Positions 37,669-46,596 of a stretch of DNA of 64,000 nt are shown here, piece after piece. Below the pieces are notes generated by a model that was not told where the DNA came from, ran no database searches, and saw only the letters and a list, made by a program, of their open reading frames with translations. The first letter of the stretch is position 1; the number at the start of each line of letters is the position of its first letter. Made by a program: the position numbers and the translations under genes. Source of the DNA: Pseudonocardia sp. CNS-139 (GTDB lineage: Bacteria > Actinomycetota > Actinomycetes > Mycobacteriales > Pseudonocardiaceae); NCBI GenBank assembly GCA_001942415.1, contig MKJX01000044.1, positions 35,058-99,057 on the forward strand, read 5' to 3'.

Positions 37669-39365
37669 ATGGCCGTTCACGAGAAGCCAGGAGACACGTC
37701 CGAACCCGGTGCCGTTCCGGACGCCGCACCACCGGCGGCCGAGCGGCGCCGGCCGCTCGACCGGTGGGTCTTCGGGATCGCCGCGGCGCTGGTGGTCGGG
37801 TTCGTCGCGTGGGGCGTCGCCGCCACCGACACCCTGAGCGGCGTCTCCGGCGCCGTCCTCGCCGGCGTGATGACCGGGGGCGGGTGGGCGTTCGTGCTGG
37901 TCGCGAGCGGTTTCGTGGTGTTCGCGCTGTGGGTGGCGTTCAGCCGCTACGGCAAGGTGCCCCTCGGCGCCGACGAGGAGCCGCCGGAGTTCCGCACGGT
38001 CTCGTGGATCGCGATGATGTTCAGCGCCGGGATGGGCATCGGCCTGATGTTCTACGGCGTCGCCGAGCCGCTCGCGCACTTCACCAGCCCGCCGCCGGGC
38101 ACCGTCGCACCGGGCGATCCGGCCGCGCTCGACGTCGCGATGGCCACCACGCTCTTCCACTGGACGCTGCACCCGTGGGCGATCTACGCGGTCGTCGGGC
38201 TCTCGATCGCCTACAGCACGTTCCGCCGCGGCCGGCGCCAGCTGATCAGCTCCGCGTTCGCGCCGCTGCTGGGCGAGCGGCGCACCGAGGGCCCGCTGGG
38301 CAAGGCGGTCGACATCCTGGCGATCTTCGCGACGCTGTTCGGCTCGGCCGCCTCGCTCGGCCTCGGCACGCTGCAGATCGGCGCGGGACTGCAGGCCAAC
38401 GGGCTGCCGGCGCCGGTGATGGGCCTGCTCGTCGCGATCATCGCGGTGCTGACGGTCGCGTTCGTCGCCTCGGCCGTGTCCGGCGTCGCCAAGGGCATCC
38501 AGTGGCTCTCCACCATCAACATGGTGCTGGCGGGCGTGCTCGCGCTGGTCGTCTTCGTCGGCGGCCCGACGATCCTGATCCTCAACCTCATCCCCACCGC
38601 GATCGGCGACTACCTCGGCGACATGGCCGAGATGGCCGCGCGCACCGCGGCGAGCGGCGGCGACGCCACCGCGGAGTGGCTGAGCGACTGGACCGTCTTC
38701 TACTGGGCGTGGTGGATCTCCTGGACCCCGTTCGTCGGCATGTTCATCGCGCGGATCAGCCGCGGCCGCACGATCCGGCAGTTCGTCGTCGGGGTGATCC
38801 TCATCCCGAGCGCGGTCAGCCTGGTGTGGTTCGCGATCTTCGGCGGGGCCGCGATCGACCTGCAGCGCAGCGGCACCGACCTCGCGTCGCTCGGCACCGA
38901 GGCGCAGCTCTTCGGCCTGCTCGACGCGATGCCGCTCGGCGGCGTGCTCAGCGTGCTGGCGATGGTGCTGGTGGCGATCTTCTTCGTCTCCGGCGCCGAC
39001 GCCGCGTCCGTCGTGACGGGCACGCTCTCGCAGGGCGGCACGATCTCCCCGGCCGCTGGGTCGTGGTGTTCTGGGGCGTCGTGATGGGCGCGATCGCAGC
39101 GATCATGCTCGTGGTCGGCGCCGGCCAGGACGACGCGCTGGCCGGCATCCGCGACATCACGATCATCATGGCCGCACCGTTCGCGCTGGTCATGGTGCTG
39201 CTGTGCGTCGCGCTGGCCCGCGACCTCTACCACGACCCGATGATGCGAAGAGCCCGCCGTTCCGAGCAGGCCGTCGACCAGGCGGTGGAGTACGGCACCC
39301 GCACGTACGGCGACGAGTTCTTCGTGCCGGTCAAGCCGCACCCGCCGGCCGACCGGGACGGCTGA
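37669..39365 (+). CDS. BCCT family betaine/carnitine/choline transporter, one frameshift
   Basis: Sodium- or proton-coupled importer of compatible solutes, about 566 residues with 12 predicted TM segments. The BCCT signature covers FYWAWWISWTPFVGMFIARI (about residues 343-362) with the substrate-binding Trp cluster. MMFSAGMGIGLMFYGVAEPL is the first unwound-helix block and FHWTLHPWAIYAVVGLSIAY follows. One base is lost near 39055 (CCCGGCCGCTGGGTC), after which RWVVVFWGVVMGAIAAIMLV continues. Start ATG 37669 with GGGAGGGGGACGG some way upstream. The role in osmoprotection is inferred from the family. It converges with the quinone reductase, 3 bp apart. Confidence 0.92.
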
Positions 39366-39368
39366 CCG

Positions 39369-40337
39369 TCAGCGGACCTGGAGCACGACCTTCCCGGTGC
39401 CGCGGCGCTCGTCGATCACGGCGAGCGCCGCGGCCGCGTCCGCGAGCGGGAACGTGGCGCCGACCAGCGGGTCCAGCGCGCCGGAGCGGACGTGCGGGAG
39501 GATCTCGGCCCACTGCCGCCCGAGGTAGCCGGGCCGGGCGAACGCGTAGGCGCCCCACCCGACGCCCACGACGTCGACGTTGTTGAGCAGCAGGCGGTTG
39601 ACCCGCACCGTCGGGATCTCGCCGCCGGTGAACCCGACGACCAGCAGCCGGCCCTCCGGGGCGAGGCAGCGCAGCGAGTCGGTGAAGCGGTCGCCGCCGA
39701 CCGGGTCGACCACGAGGTCGACGCCCGCGCCGCCGGTCAGCTCGCGCACCGCGTCCTTGAAGCCGTCGGCGGGCACGGTCTCGTGCGCCCCGGCGGCGCG
39801 GGCGACCGCGGCCTTCTCCGGACCGGACACCACCCCGATCACGCGGGCGCCGAGCGCGACGGCGAGCTGGGTCGCCGCGGTGCCCACCCCGCCCGCGGCG
39901 CCCTGCACGAGCACGGTCTGCCCGGCGCGCAGGTGCCCGCGCACGAGCAGCGCGAAGTGCGCCGTCAGGTAGTTCAGCGGCAGGCCCGCGCCCGCGGCGA
40001 ACCCGACCGCGTCCGGCAGCGGGAGCACGTGGTCCGCCGGCACGGTCACCACCTCGGCGAACGCCCCGAGCAGGCAGAACGCGGCCACCCGGTCGCCCGG
40101 CCGCAGGCCCGAGCCCGCCGGCGCCGTGCGCACCACACCCGCCACCTCGGAGCCGAGCGTGAACGGCGGGTCGGGCCGCAGCTGGTACCGGCCCCTGGTC
40201 AGCAGCACGTCGGGGAAGCTCACCCCGGCCGCGTGCACGTCCACGAGCACCTGACCGGGCCCGGCCACCGGTTCCGGCACGTCCCGCACCTCGACCGCCG
40301 CCGGCCCGTCCAGCCCCACCACCTGCACCGCGCGCAC
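39369..40337 (-). CDS. NADPH:quinone oxidoreductase family protein
   Basis: Intact 322-residue MDR-family reductase. GroES-like half: VDVHAAGVSFPDVLLTRGRY, FTLGSEVAGVVRTAPAGSGL and LRPGDRVAAFCLLGAFAEVV. Rossmann half: VLVQGAAGGVGTAATQLAVA with the nucleotide motif AAGGVG, then VDLVVDPVGGDRFTDSLRCL and LLVVGFTGGEIPTVRVNRLL. It is closest to quinone oxidoreductase-like proteins that act on acyl-CoA or quinone acceptors. No zinc ligands are present. Start GTG 40337. It differs from the zeta-crystallin-like paralogue at 25497-26434, so the window holds two MDR reductases. Confidence 0.92.
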   Translation of the reverse strand: MRAVQVVGLDGPAAVEVRDVPEPVAGPGQVLVDVHAAGVSFPDVLLTRGRYQLRPDPPFTLGSEVAGVVRTAPAGSGLRPGDRVAAFCLLGAFAEVVTVPADHVLPLPDAVGFAAGAGLPLNYLTAHFALLVRGHLRAGQTVLVQGAAGGVGTAATQLAVALGARVIGVVSGPEKAAVARAAGAHETVPADGFKDAVRELTGGAGVDLVVDPVGGDRFTDSLRCLAPEGRLLVVGFTGGEIPTVRVNRLLLNNVDVVGVGWGAYAFARPGYLGRQWAEILPHVRSGALDPLVGATFPLADAAAALAVIDERRGTGKVVLQVR

Positions 40338-40414
40338 CGCGTGACCCCTCGTCGCCGACCCTGCGCCCCCACGTCGCCTACCGGGGAACGCGCAGCCCCC
40401 GCGCCGCCGAGCGC

Positions 40415-40741
40415 TCAGGCGGGCACGCCGTCGTCGTAGGTCATCGGGTCGTTGTAGCGGACGGGGTGGACGCGCCCGTGCGTCAGCTCCTCGACCAGCG
40501 TGACGAGCCGGCGGTCCAGCCGCTGCTGCACGCGCTCCAGCCCGTCCAGCTCGACGGCGAGGTCCACCGCGCGGTCGGCGCCGTCGCCGGACAGGGCCTG
40601 CTGCAGCTCCGCACGCACCCGCTCGGCCCGGACACGGCAGCCGTCCGAGGCCCGGACGTGGGCCAGCAGGCGCGCGCGTTCGTCGGCCCCGATCCCCTCC
40701 GGCACGGACGCGACGAGCTGTTGCAGACGGTGCGGGTGCAT
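40415..40741 (-). CDS. Hypothetical 108-residue protein
   Basis: Intact frame starting at ATG 40741 with GAGGGGGG just upstream. The sequence is charged and helical (HRLQQLVASVPEGIGADERA, RVRAERVRAELQQALSGDGA), with a C-terminal ELTHGRVHPVRYNDPM segment. There are no TM segments, signal or recognised domain. A small palindrome (40757-40770) lies between it and the divergent methyltransferase, which may indicate shared control. Confidence 0.65.
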   Translation of the reverse strand: MHPHRLQQLVASVPEGIGADERARLLAHVRASDGCRVRAERVRAELQQALSGDGADRAVDLAVELDGLERVQQRLDRRLVTLVEELTHGRVHPVRYNDPMTYDDGVPA

Positions 40742-40756
40742 GGTGACCCCCCTCAC

Positions 40757-40770
40757 GTGACGGTCGTCAC
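40757..40770. promoter_or_regulatory. Palindrome in the divergent promoter region before the methyltransferase
   Basis: GTGACGGTCGTCAC has 6-bp arms (GTGACG/CGTCAC) around GT. It lies 16 bp upstream of the minus-strand ATG 40741 and 60 bp upstream of the plus-strand ATG 40830. The binding protein is unknown. Confidence 0.4.
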
Positions 40771-40816
40771 CGCTGACCGTAAAGGGTGCGCACGGCGGCG
40801 CGGAAGACCGCCCGGC

Positions 40817-40822
40817 TACGGT
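40817..40822 (+). promoter_or_regulatory. -10 element of a leaderless methyltransferase promoter
   Basis: TACGGT ends 7 bp before ATG 40830, with no ribosome-binding site between. It is the same hexamer and nearly the same spacing as at 26531. Confidence 0.5.
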
Positions 40823-40829
40823 GGCGATC

Positions 40830-41429
40830 ATGTCGGCGTGGGCGGACACGGGCCGCTTCATCCGGGAGTTCGTCCGTGACCCGCTGCACACGGCATCGGT
40901 CACGCCCAGCTCGCCCGCCCTCGCGGCGGCGATGACGGAGTGCGTGCCGGCCGCCGGGGAGCCGGTGGTCGTCGAGCTCGGGCCCGGCACGGGCGCGTTC
41001 ACCCGCGCGATCCAGGACCGCACCGGCGGCCGGGCGCGCCACCTCGCCGTCGAGCTGAACCAGGGCTGGGCCGGCCTGCTGCGCGAGCGCTACCCCGCCG
41101 TCGAGGTGGTCGAGGCGGACGCCCGCGAGCTGCCGCGCCTGCTCGCCGACCGGGGCCTCGGGAACGTCGACGCGGTGGTCAGCGGCCTGCCGTGGGTCGC
41201 CTACGCCCCCGGGCCGGACGGGCGCGGCCTGCACGCGATGATCGTCGAGGCGCTGGCGCCGACCGGCGTGTTCACGCAGTTCGGCTACACGTGGACGAGC
41301 TGGATGCCGCCGGCCCGCCAGCAGCTCGCCGACCTGCGCGCCCACTTCGCGGACGTCACGACCAGCCGCACGGTCTGGCGCAACTTCCCCGCGGCGATCG
41401 TCCACACCGCCCGCGCTCCACGACGCTGA
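40830..41429 (+). CDS. SAM-dependent methyltransferase (PmtA/rRNA-dimethylase-like)
   Basis: Intact 199-residue class I methyltransferase. The N-terminal FIREFVRDPLHTASVTPSSP resembles phospholipid N-methyltransferases and KsgA-type enzymes. Motif I is VVVELGPGTGAFTRAIQDRT, motif II LAVELNQGWAGLLRERYPAV, and VVSGLPWVAYAP is the motif IV region (usual form N/S-x-P-W). WTSWMPPARQQLADLRAHFA follows. Relatives methylate phosphatidylethanolamine; the substrate is inferred. The ATG is leaderless-type. The stop lies at the edge of the TetR operator region, so the two genes form a plausible unit. Confidence 0.85.
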   Translation: MSAWADTGRFIREFVRDPLHTASVTPSSPALAAAMTECVPAAGEPVVVELGPGTGAFTRAIQDRTGGRARHLAVELNQGWAGLLRERYPAVEVVEADARELPRLLADRGLGNVDAVVSGLPWVAYAPGPDGRGLHAMIVEALAPTGVFTQFGYTWTSWMPPARQQLADLRAHFADVTTSRTVWRNFPAAIVHTARAPRR

Positions 41430-41466
41430 ACTACACCTGTTGTTCGTGGGACTACAGCTGTAGTCT
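41428..41466. promoter_or_regulatory. Two palindromic operators overlapping a leaderless -10 element before TetR
   Basis: GAACTACACCTGTTGTTC (41428-41445) is an imperfect dyad (GAAC-AC/GT-GTTC). GACTACAGCTGTAGTC (41450-41465) is a perfect 16-bp palindrome. TAGTCT (41461-41466), 6 bp before the GTG, fits a -10 element, so a protein bound to the palindrome would block RNA polymerase. The sites sit 22 bp centre to centre, on about the same helix face. Confidence 0.75.
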
Positions 41467-41472
41467 CGTGGC

Positions 41473-42084
41473 GTGTCCACGCGCCGTGACGACCTCCTCG
41501 ACGCCGCCATCGGGCTGCTCGGCGAGCAGGGGCTCCGCGCGCTGACGCACCGGGCCGTCGACGCCGCCGCCGGCCTCCCCGCGGGCTCGGCGACGAACCA
41601 CTTCAGCACCCGCGACGCGCTGCTCGAAGGCATCACCGAGCGGATCGTCGTGCGCGAGCGGGCCATCTGGGACGACATCGCCGGCGCGGCCTGCCCCACC
41701 ACCGCCGCCGAGCTGGCCGCGGCGATGATCACCCTCGCCCGTGCGGCGACCGGCCCCAACCTGGCGCTCACCCGCGCGCGCTACGCGATCCTGCTGGAGG
41801 CCGGCCGGCTGCCGCAGCTGCGCGACCGGCTGCTCGCGCTCGGCGCCAAGGTCGACGCCTCCTTCACCACCTGGATGCGCATCGCCGGCTCCCCGGAGCC
41901 GCTGCGCGACGCCCCGCTGGTCATGAACCACTGGACCGGCGTGGTGCTGCACCAGCTCTCCGTCCCCGACCCGGCGTTCGCCGCGGCCGGCCAGATCACC
42001 GACCTCATGGAGACCCTGGAGGCGTCATGGACCGCGACACCGCCCCGGACGAGGTCTGGCGGGCGATCGACGCGGGGCGGCTGA
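41473..42084 (+). CDS. TetR family transcriptional regulator
   Basis: Intact, about 203 residues. The N-terminal TetR helix-turn-helix shows LLDAAIGLLGEQGLRALTHR, AVDAAAGLPAGSATNHFSTR and DALLEGITERIV. An all-helical ligand domain follows (ALTRARYAILLEAGRLPQLR). The last 19 residues overlap the next gene, so the true end may be earlier, near 42028, if a base was lost. GTG 41473 is leaderless-type behind two palindromes, which strongly suggests autorepression. The next three reading frames on this strand are coupled, so the DinB/MDMPI-like protein is a likely target. Confidence 0.9.
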   Translation: MSTRRDDLLDAAIGLLGEQGLRALTHRAVDAAAGLPAGSATNHFSTRDALLEGITERIVVRERAIWDDIAGAACPTTAAELAAAMITLARAATGPNLALTRARYAILLEAGRLPQLRDRLLALGAKVDASFTTWMRIAGSPEPLRDAPLVMNHWTGVVLHQLSVPDPAFAAAGQITDLMETLEASWTATPPRTRSGGRSTRGG

Positions 42085-42684
42085 GCGTCGCGGCGCTGCT
42101 CGACGACCTCACCGAGGACGAGTGGCGCCGGCCTCGCTCTGCGCCGGGTGGACCGTGCGCGACGTGGCGGCGCACCTCACCCTGCAGCAGCTCGGGGTGC
42201 GCGACGCCTCGGCGAACTGGCCCGCGCGCCGCGCCTGCTGACGTCCGGCGGGCTCGACGGGCTGACCCGCGAGCTGGCCCGCCGGCACGCCGCCGCCCCG
42301 ACCGGCGAGCTGGTCGCGCGGATCCGGGCCACGGCCGGGTCGCGCCGGCCCAACCTCGGCGTCACGCCCCGGGACGCGCTGATCGACACCCTCGTCCACG
42401 GCCAGGACATCGCGGTGCCACTCGGCCGGCGACTCGACGTGCCGCCCGCCGCCGCCGCGGTCGCGGCCACCCGGGTGTGGCAGCGCCCCGGCTTCCCCTT
42501 CCACGCCCGCACCCGGCTGGCGGGCCTGCGGCTCACCGCCATCGACCACCCCTGGTCGGTCGGCAGGGGATCCGACGTCACCGGGCCGATCGGCGCGCTG
42601 CTGCTCGTGCTCACCGGCCGGCGGGCGGGCCTGCGCCACCTCACGGGAGACGGCGTCGCCGCGCTGGCCAGGACGCTGCCGTGA
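42027..42684 (+). CDS. Maleylpyruvate isomerase family (DinB-like) protein, two frameshifts
   Basis: About 219 residues. The N-terminal MDMPI/DinB domain reads AIDAGRLSVAALLDDLTEDE, then after a lost base near 42133 continues SLCAGWTVRDVAAHLTLQQL, the typical GW-VRDV-H metal-binding segment. Another base is lost near 42232. The C-terminal part (DALIDTLVHGQDIAVPLGRR, VWQRPGFPFHARTRLAGLRL) includes the second His (LVHGQD). It overlaps the TetR 3' end and the kinase start, so the group is translationally coupled. It is shorter than and distinct from the MDMPI at 4307-5034; substrate unknown. Confidence 0.8.
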
Positions 42685-43368
42685 CCGCTTTTGCGACGAG
42701 GACGACGAGACCGCTGCCGCGGGCCTGCCCCCGCTGCCGACGCATCGCCGCGGCCGCCGACGAGCAGCGCCGCCGCGTCGAGCGCGACCTGCACGACGGC
42801 GCCCAGCAGCAGCTGGTCACCGTCGCGCTGATCCTGCGGCTGGCCCGCAGCCGGCTCGGCCCGGACCCGTCCGACGTCCACGCCCTGCTGCAACGGCCGC
42901 CGACGGACTCGACGCCGCACTCACCGAGCTGCGCGAGTTGGCCCGCGGCATCCACCCCGCCGTCCTCACCGAAGCCGGGTTGCTCCCCGCGCTGCGCGCC
43001 CTCGCCGCCCGCTCCGCACATCCCGTCGAGATCCTCGACGGACCGCCACTGCCCCCGCTCCCGGACCGGGTCGCCGCCACCGCCTACTTCGTCGCCGCCG
43101 AAGCCGTCACCAACGCCGCCAAACACGCCCACGCCGACCACGTGCACATCCATGCCCACGTCACCACCGACCGGCTGCACCTCACCGTCACCGACGACGC
43201 ATCGGTGGCGCCGACATGACCGCGGGCACCGGACTGCTCGGCCTGCTCGACCGCGTCACCGCCCTCGACGGCGAGCTCGTCGTGCACAGCGGGCCCGGCG
43301 CCGGGACGTCGGTGCACGCGGAGCTGCCCCTGCGCGTTCAGAGGTGCGGCTGCACCAGCTCGACGTAG
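42681..43368 (+). CDS. Short NarL-type histidine kinase, possibly N-terminally truncated, two frameshifts
   Basis: About 229 residues. The HisKA_3 phosphoacceptor box is RRVERDLHDGAQQQLVTVAL and the HATPase follows: LARGIHPAVLTEAGLLPALR, AYFVAAEAVTNAAKHAHADH (N-box) and GLLGLLDRVTALDGELVVHS with the final GAGTSVHAELPL. No transmembrane, GAF or PAS region precedes the H-box, and no response-regulator gene is adjacent. Both are unusual. GTG 42681 overlaps the upstream stop as GTGA. Breaks near 42898 and 43208. The 3' end overlaps the convergent TIM-barrel gene by 31 bp. A remnant or a soluble kinase are both possible. Confidence 0.7.
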
Positions 43369-44240
43369 CGGCGCGCCATCGTGGCCAGCACGTCGGCGCC
43401 CGGCGCCGCCCACACGTCGGCGTGGAAGATCTCGACCTCCACGTCGCCCGCGTAGCCGGCCCCCGCGACCGCCCGCGTGAAGGCGGCGAAGTCGACGTGG
43501 CCGTCGCCCATCATCCCGCGGGCGAGCAGCGCGTCGGCCGGGAGCGGGGTGATCCAGTCGCACACCTGGTAGGACACGATCCGCTCCCCCGCCCGCGCGA
43601 TCTGGGCGTGCACGCCGGGCTCCCACCACAGGTGGAACGTGTCGACGACAACCCCGACCTCGTGCGGGGCGAACGCCTCCGCGACGTCGAGCGCCTGCGC
43701 GAGCGTGGAGATCACCCCGCGGTCGGCGGCGTAGATCGGGTTCATCGGCTCGATCCCGAGCGTCACCCCCCGCTCGACGGCGTGCGGCACCAGCGCGGCG
43801 ATCGCCTCGGCGGCCCGCACCCGGGCTCCGACGAGGTCCCGGTCGCCGGCCGGCAGCCCGCCCGGGACCAGCACCAACGCCCGTGTGCCGAGCGCGGCGG
43901 CCTCGTCGACCGCCCGCAGGTTGTCGTCGTGGGCCGCCGCGCGGGCGGCGGGGTCGGTGGCGGTGAAGAACCCGCCGCGGCAGAGCGACGACACCCGCAG
44001 CCCGGCGTCGTCGACCCAGCGGCGGGCGGTCCGCACGCCCACCTCGGCGACCGGCTCGCGCCACAGCCCGATCGCCGGCAGCCCGGCGGCGACGGTGCCG
44101 TCGACCGCCTCGCGCAGCGTCCAGTGCGCGGTGGTGCGCTGGTTGAGCGAGAGCCGCGCGAGCCGCGGGTCGCCCGGCTCCGGCGTCCCGACGCGGGCGG
44201 GTGCGCCCGAGGGGACGTCGAGCACGGCGGTCGCGGTCAT
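43338..44240 (-). CDS. Sugar phosphate isomerase/epimerase (AP endonuclease 2 TIM barrel)
   Basis: Intact 300-residue TIM-barrel protein. Features are ARLSLNQRTTAHWTLREAVD, LGIEPMNPIYAADRGVISTL (metal-ligand Glu), VVVDTFHLWWEPGVHAQIAR (metal-ligand Asp/His) and MMGDGHVDFAAFTRAVAGAG, EVEIFHADVWAAP. These metal-site residues are those of xylose-isomerase-like and hydroxypyruvate-isomerase-like sugar enzymes. ATG 44240 overlaps the DUF993 stop (ATGA), making it the last gene of a three-gene coupled cassette. Substrate unknown. Confidence 0.92.
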   Translation of the reverse strand: MTATAVLDVPSGAPARVGTPEPGDPRLARLSLNQRTTAHWTLREAVDGTVAAGLPAIGLWREPVAEVGVRTARRWVDDAGLRVSSLCRGGFFTATDPAARAAAHDDNLRAVDEAAALGTRALVLVPGGLPAGDRDLVGARVRAAEAIAALVPHAVERGVTLGIEPMNPIYAADRGVISTLAQALDVAEAFAPHEVGVVVDTFHLWWEPGVHAQIARAGERIVSYQVCDWITPLPADALLARGMMGDGHVDFAAFTRAVAGAGYAGDVEVEIFHADVWAAPGADVLATMARRYVELVQPHL

Positions 44241-45406
44241 CGCACCGCCCCGGCCACGTCGAGCAGCCCGCGCAGCTTCGCCGCGGCCCGCTCCGGGTCC
44301 GGGAACAGCCGCGCGGCGTTGGCCAGCGCGAACACCTCCGACAGGTGCACGACCGAGCGGGCCGACTGGAGCCCGCCGACCATCGTGAAGCCCGGCTGGT
44401 GCCCGGCGAGCCACGCCAGGAACGCGATGCCGGTCTTGTAGTGGAACGTCGGCGCCTCGAAGACCGTGCGCGAGAGCGGCAGCGTCGGGGCCATCTCGGC
44501 CTCGTAGCGGGCGGCGTCGCCGTCGTCGAGCGCGGCCAACGCCGCCGACGCCGCCGGGGCGACCGCCGAGAACGCGCCCAGCAGCGCGTCGGAGTGGTGG
44601 GTGCCGTCGCCGGCGGATCAGCTCGGGGTAGTTGAAGCGTCGCCGGTGTAGAGCCGCACGCCCGCCGGCAGCGCCCGGCGCAGCCCGGTCTCGTGCTCCG
44701 CGGAGAGCAGCGAGACCTTCACCCCGTCGATCTTCGCCGCGTGCTCCGTCACGAGCCGCACGAACGTCTCGGTCGCGACGTCGACGTCGGCCGAGCCCCA
44801 GTAGCCGCGCAGGTTCGGGTCGAACGCCTCCCCGAGCCAGTGCAGGATCACCGGCTCGCGCACCTGCCGCAGCAGCACGTCGTAGACGCGCAGGTAGTCG
44901 TCGGCGCCGCGGGCCGCCGCGGCGAGCTGCCGCGACGCCATGAGGATCACCTGCGCGCCGGTGCCCTCCACGAACCCGACCTGTTCGGTGTACGTCGCGA
45001 CGACGTCGTCGACGGTGGCGGCGTCCGGCCGGTGGTCGGTGCCCGCGCCCGCGGCGATGCGCGCCCCGGCCGCCGCGGCCTGCTCGGCGCTGCGGCGCAC
45101 CAGCTCCTGCACGGCCACCCAGTCGAGGCCCATGTTGCGCTGCGCGGTGTCCATCGCCTCGGCGACGCCGAGGCCGTAGGAGAAGAGGTGCCGGCGGAAG
45201 GCGAGCGTGGCGTCCCAGTCGAGCGCGGCGGGCGCGCCCGGCACGTTGTCGCCCCAGGGGTCGGCCACGACATGCGCGGCCGCGAACGCCACCCGGCTCG
45301 TGTACGGCTGCGGGTGCGGCTCCCACGCCCGCGGCTCGGTCAGCTGCACGGTGCGCCAGCCACCGCCCGCGACGGGCAGGTCGATGCGCGCGTCCACCCG
45401 GGTCAT
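44237..45406 (-). CDS. DUF993 family protein (dihydrodipicolinate-synthase-like), two frameshifts
   Basis: About 389 residues. Recognisable family segments are YTSRVAFAAAHVVADPWGDN, DWDATLAFRRHLFSYGLGVA, EAMDTAQRNMGLDWVAVQEL and VILHWLGEAFDPNLRGYWGS, with LSAEHETGLRRALPAGVRLY. The order resembles aldolase-type TIM barrels. Near 44636 one base is lost, and near 44612 a net +1 restores it, giving RFNYPELIAGDGTHHSDALL. The C-terminus reads FHYKTGIAFLAWLAGHQPGF. Its start overlaps the Gfo/Idh stop and its stop overlaps the TIM-barrel start. Families with this three-gene order usually act on an unusual sugar. Confidence 0.87.
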
Positions 45407-46554
45407 CGGGCCGCTCCCGCGAGCTCGACCCGCACGCCCTCGGCGGACGAGCGCAGCGCCGCGTCCACCAGCTGCAGGCCGCGCACCCCGCTCGCGAAGT
45501 CGTACGGGTGCGGCCGGCCGGCGTCGACGTCGAGCAGGAAGCGCTCCCACTGCGCGCGGAACCCGTTGCCGAACTCCTGGTTGTCCGGGACCTGCTCCCA
45601 CTGGGCGCGGAAGTCCTGGTCGGTGGGCACGTCCGGGTCCCAGACCGGCTTCGGGGTGCGCACCCGCGGCTGCACCCGGCAGCCGAAGAGGCCCGCGACG
45701 GCCGAGCCGTGCGTGCCGTCCACGTGGAACTCCACCAGCTCCTCGCGGTCCACCCGGGTGGCCCACGAGGAGTTGATCTGCGCGATCACGCCGCCGGCCA
45801 GCTCGAAGATCCCGTACGCGGCGTCGTCGGCGGTGGCCTCGTAGGGCCTGCCCTGCTCGTCCCAGCGCCGCGGGATGTGCGTGACGGCCTTGGTCGTGAC
45901 CGCCTCGACCCCGCCGAACAGGTGCTCGAGCACGTAGTTCCAGTGCGCGTACATGTCCAGCACGATGCCGCCGCCGTCATCGGCGCGGTAGTTCCAGCTG
46001 GGCCGCTGGGCCGGGAGGAGGTCGCCCTCGAACACCCAGTAGCCGAACTCGCCGCGCACCGACAGCACCCGGCCGAAGAACCCGGAGTCGACCAGCCGCT
46101 TCAGCTTGACCAGCCCGGGCAGGTAGATCTTGTCGTGCACCACGCCGTTGACGATCCCGGCGGCCTCCGCGGCGGCGACCAGCTCCTGGCCCTCGGCCAC
46201 CGACTCGGCCAGCGGCTTCTCCGTGTAGACGTGCTTGCCGGCGGCGACCGCGCGCAGGATCGCCTTCTGGCGCTCGCTCGTGACCTGCGCGTCGAAGTAG
46301 ACCGACGCGTCCCCGGTGGCGAGCGCGGCGTCCAGGTCGGTGTGCACGGACTCGACGCCGTGGCGGCGGGCGATCTCGGTGAGCTTCTCGCGGCTGCGCC
46401 CCACGAGCACGGGCTCGACCTGCAGGCGTGAGCCGTCCGGCCGCAGCACGCCGCCCTCGTCGCGGATGGCCAGCACGGACCGGACGAGGTGCTGGCGGTA
46501 CCCCATCCGGCCGGTCACCCCGTTCATGACGATGCGGACGGTGCCTCCTGGCAT
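45403..46554 (-). CDS. Gfo/Idh/MocA family oxidoreductase
   Basis: Intact 383-residue NAD(P)-dependent dehydrogenase. The Rossmann start is RIVMNGVTGRMGYRQHLVRS; VGRSREKLTEIARRHGVESV follows. The catalytic EKP is in KHVYTEKPLAESVAEGQELV, with SWNYRADDGGGIVLDMYAHW and the conserved GG-L-D-x-x-x-H (metal/substrate site) of the family. ATG 46554 has GAGAGAGGGAG upstream. It leads the cassette Gfo/Idh-DUF993-TIM barrel, all joined by ATGA overlaps, and a LacI-type operator lies 27 bp upstream. The sugar or cyclitol substrate is not deducible. Confidence 0.93.
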   Translation of the reverse strand: MPGGTVRIVMNGVTGRMGYRQHLVRSVLAIRDEGGVLRPDGSRLQVEPVLVGRSREKLTEIARRHGVESVHTDLDAALATGDASVYFDAQVTSERQKAILRAVAAGKHVYTEKPLAESVAEGQELVAAAEAAGIVNGVVHDKIYLPGLVKLKRLVDSGFFGRVLSVRGEFGYWVFEGDLLPAQRPSWNYRADDGGGIVLDMYAHWNYVLEHLFGGVEAVTTKAVTHIPRRWDEQGRPYEATADDAAYGIFELAGGVIAQINSSWATRVDREELVEFHVDGTHGSAVAGLFGCRVQPRVRTPKPVWDPDVPTDQDFRAQWEQVPDNQEFGNGFRAQWERFLLDVDAGRPHPYDFASGVRGLQLVDAALRSSAEGVRVELAGAAR

Positions 46555-46580
46555 CGGCTCCCTCTCTCTCAGGCAAGGCG

Positions 46581-46596
46581 TGTAAGCGCTTTCCCA
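46581..46596. promoter_or_regulatory. LacI-type operator before the Gfo/Idh cassette
   Basis: TGTAAGCGCTTTCCCA centres on AGCGCT (46585-46590), the classic core of LacI/GalR-family sites (pattern TGxAAGCGCTTxCA). It lies 27 bp upstream of the Gfo/Idh ATG and would control the sugar cassette. No LacI-family regulator gene lies in the window, so it acts from elsewhere. Confidence 0.7.

Noticed and set aside
41473..42084. TetR C-terminal extension overlapping the next gene by 58 bp
   Set aside because: The last 19 residues are Arg/Gly/Ser-rich shadow of the next gene and probably follow a missing base, so they were not treated as a real domain.
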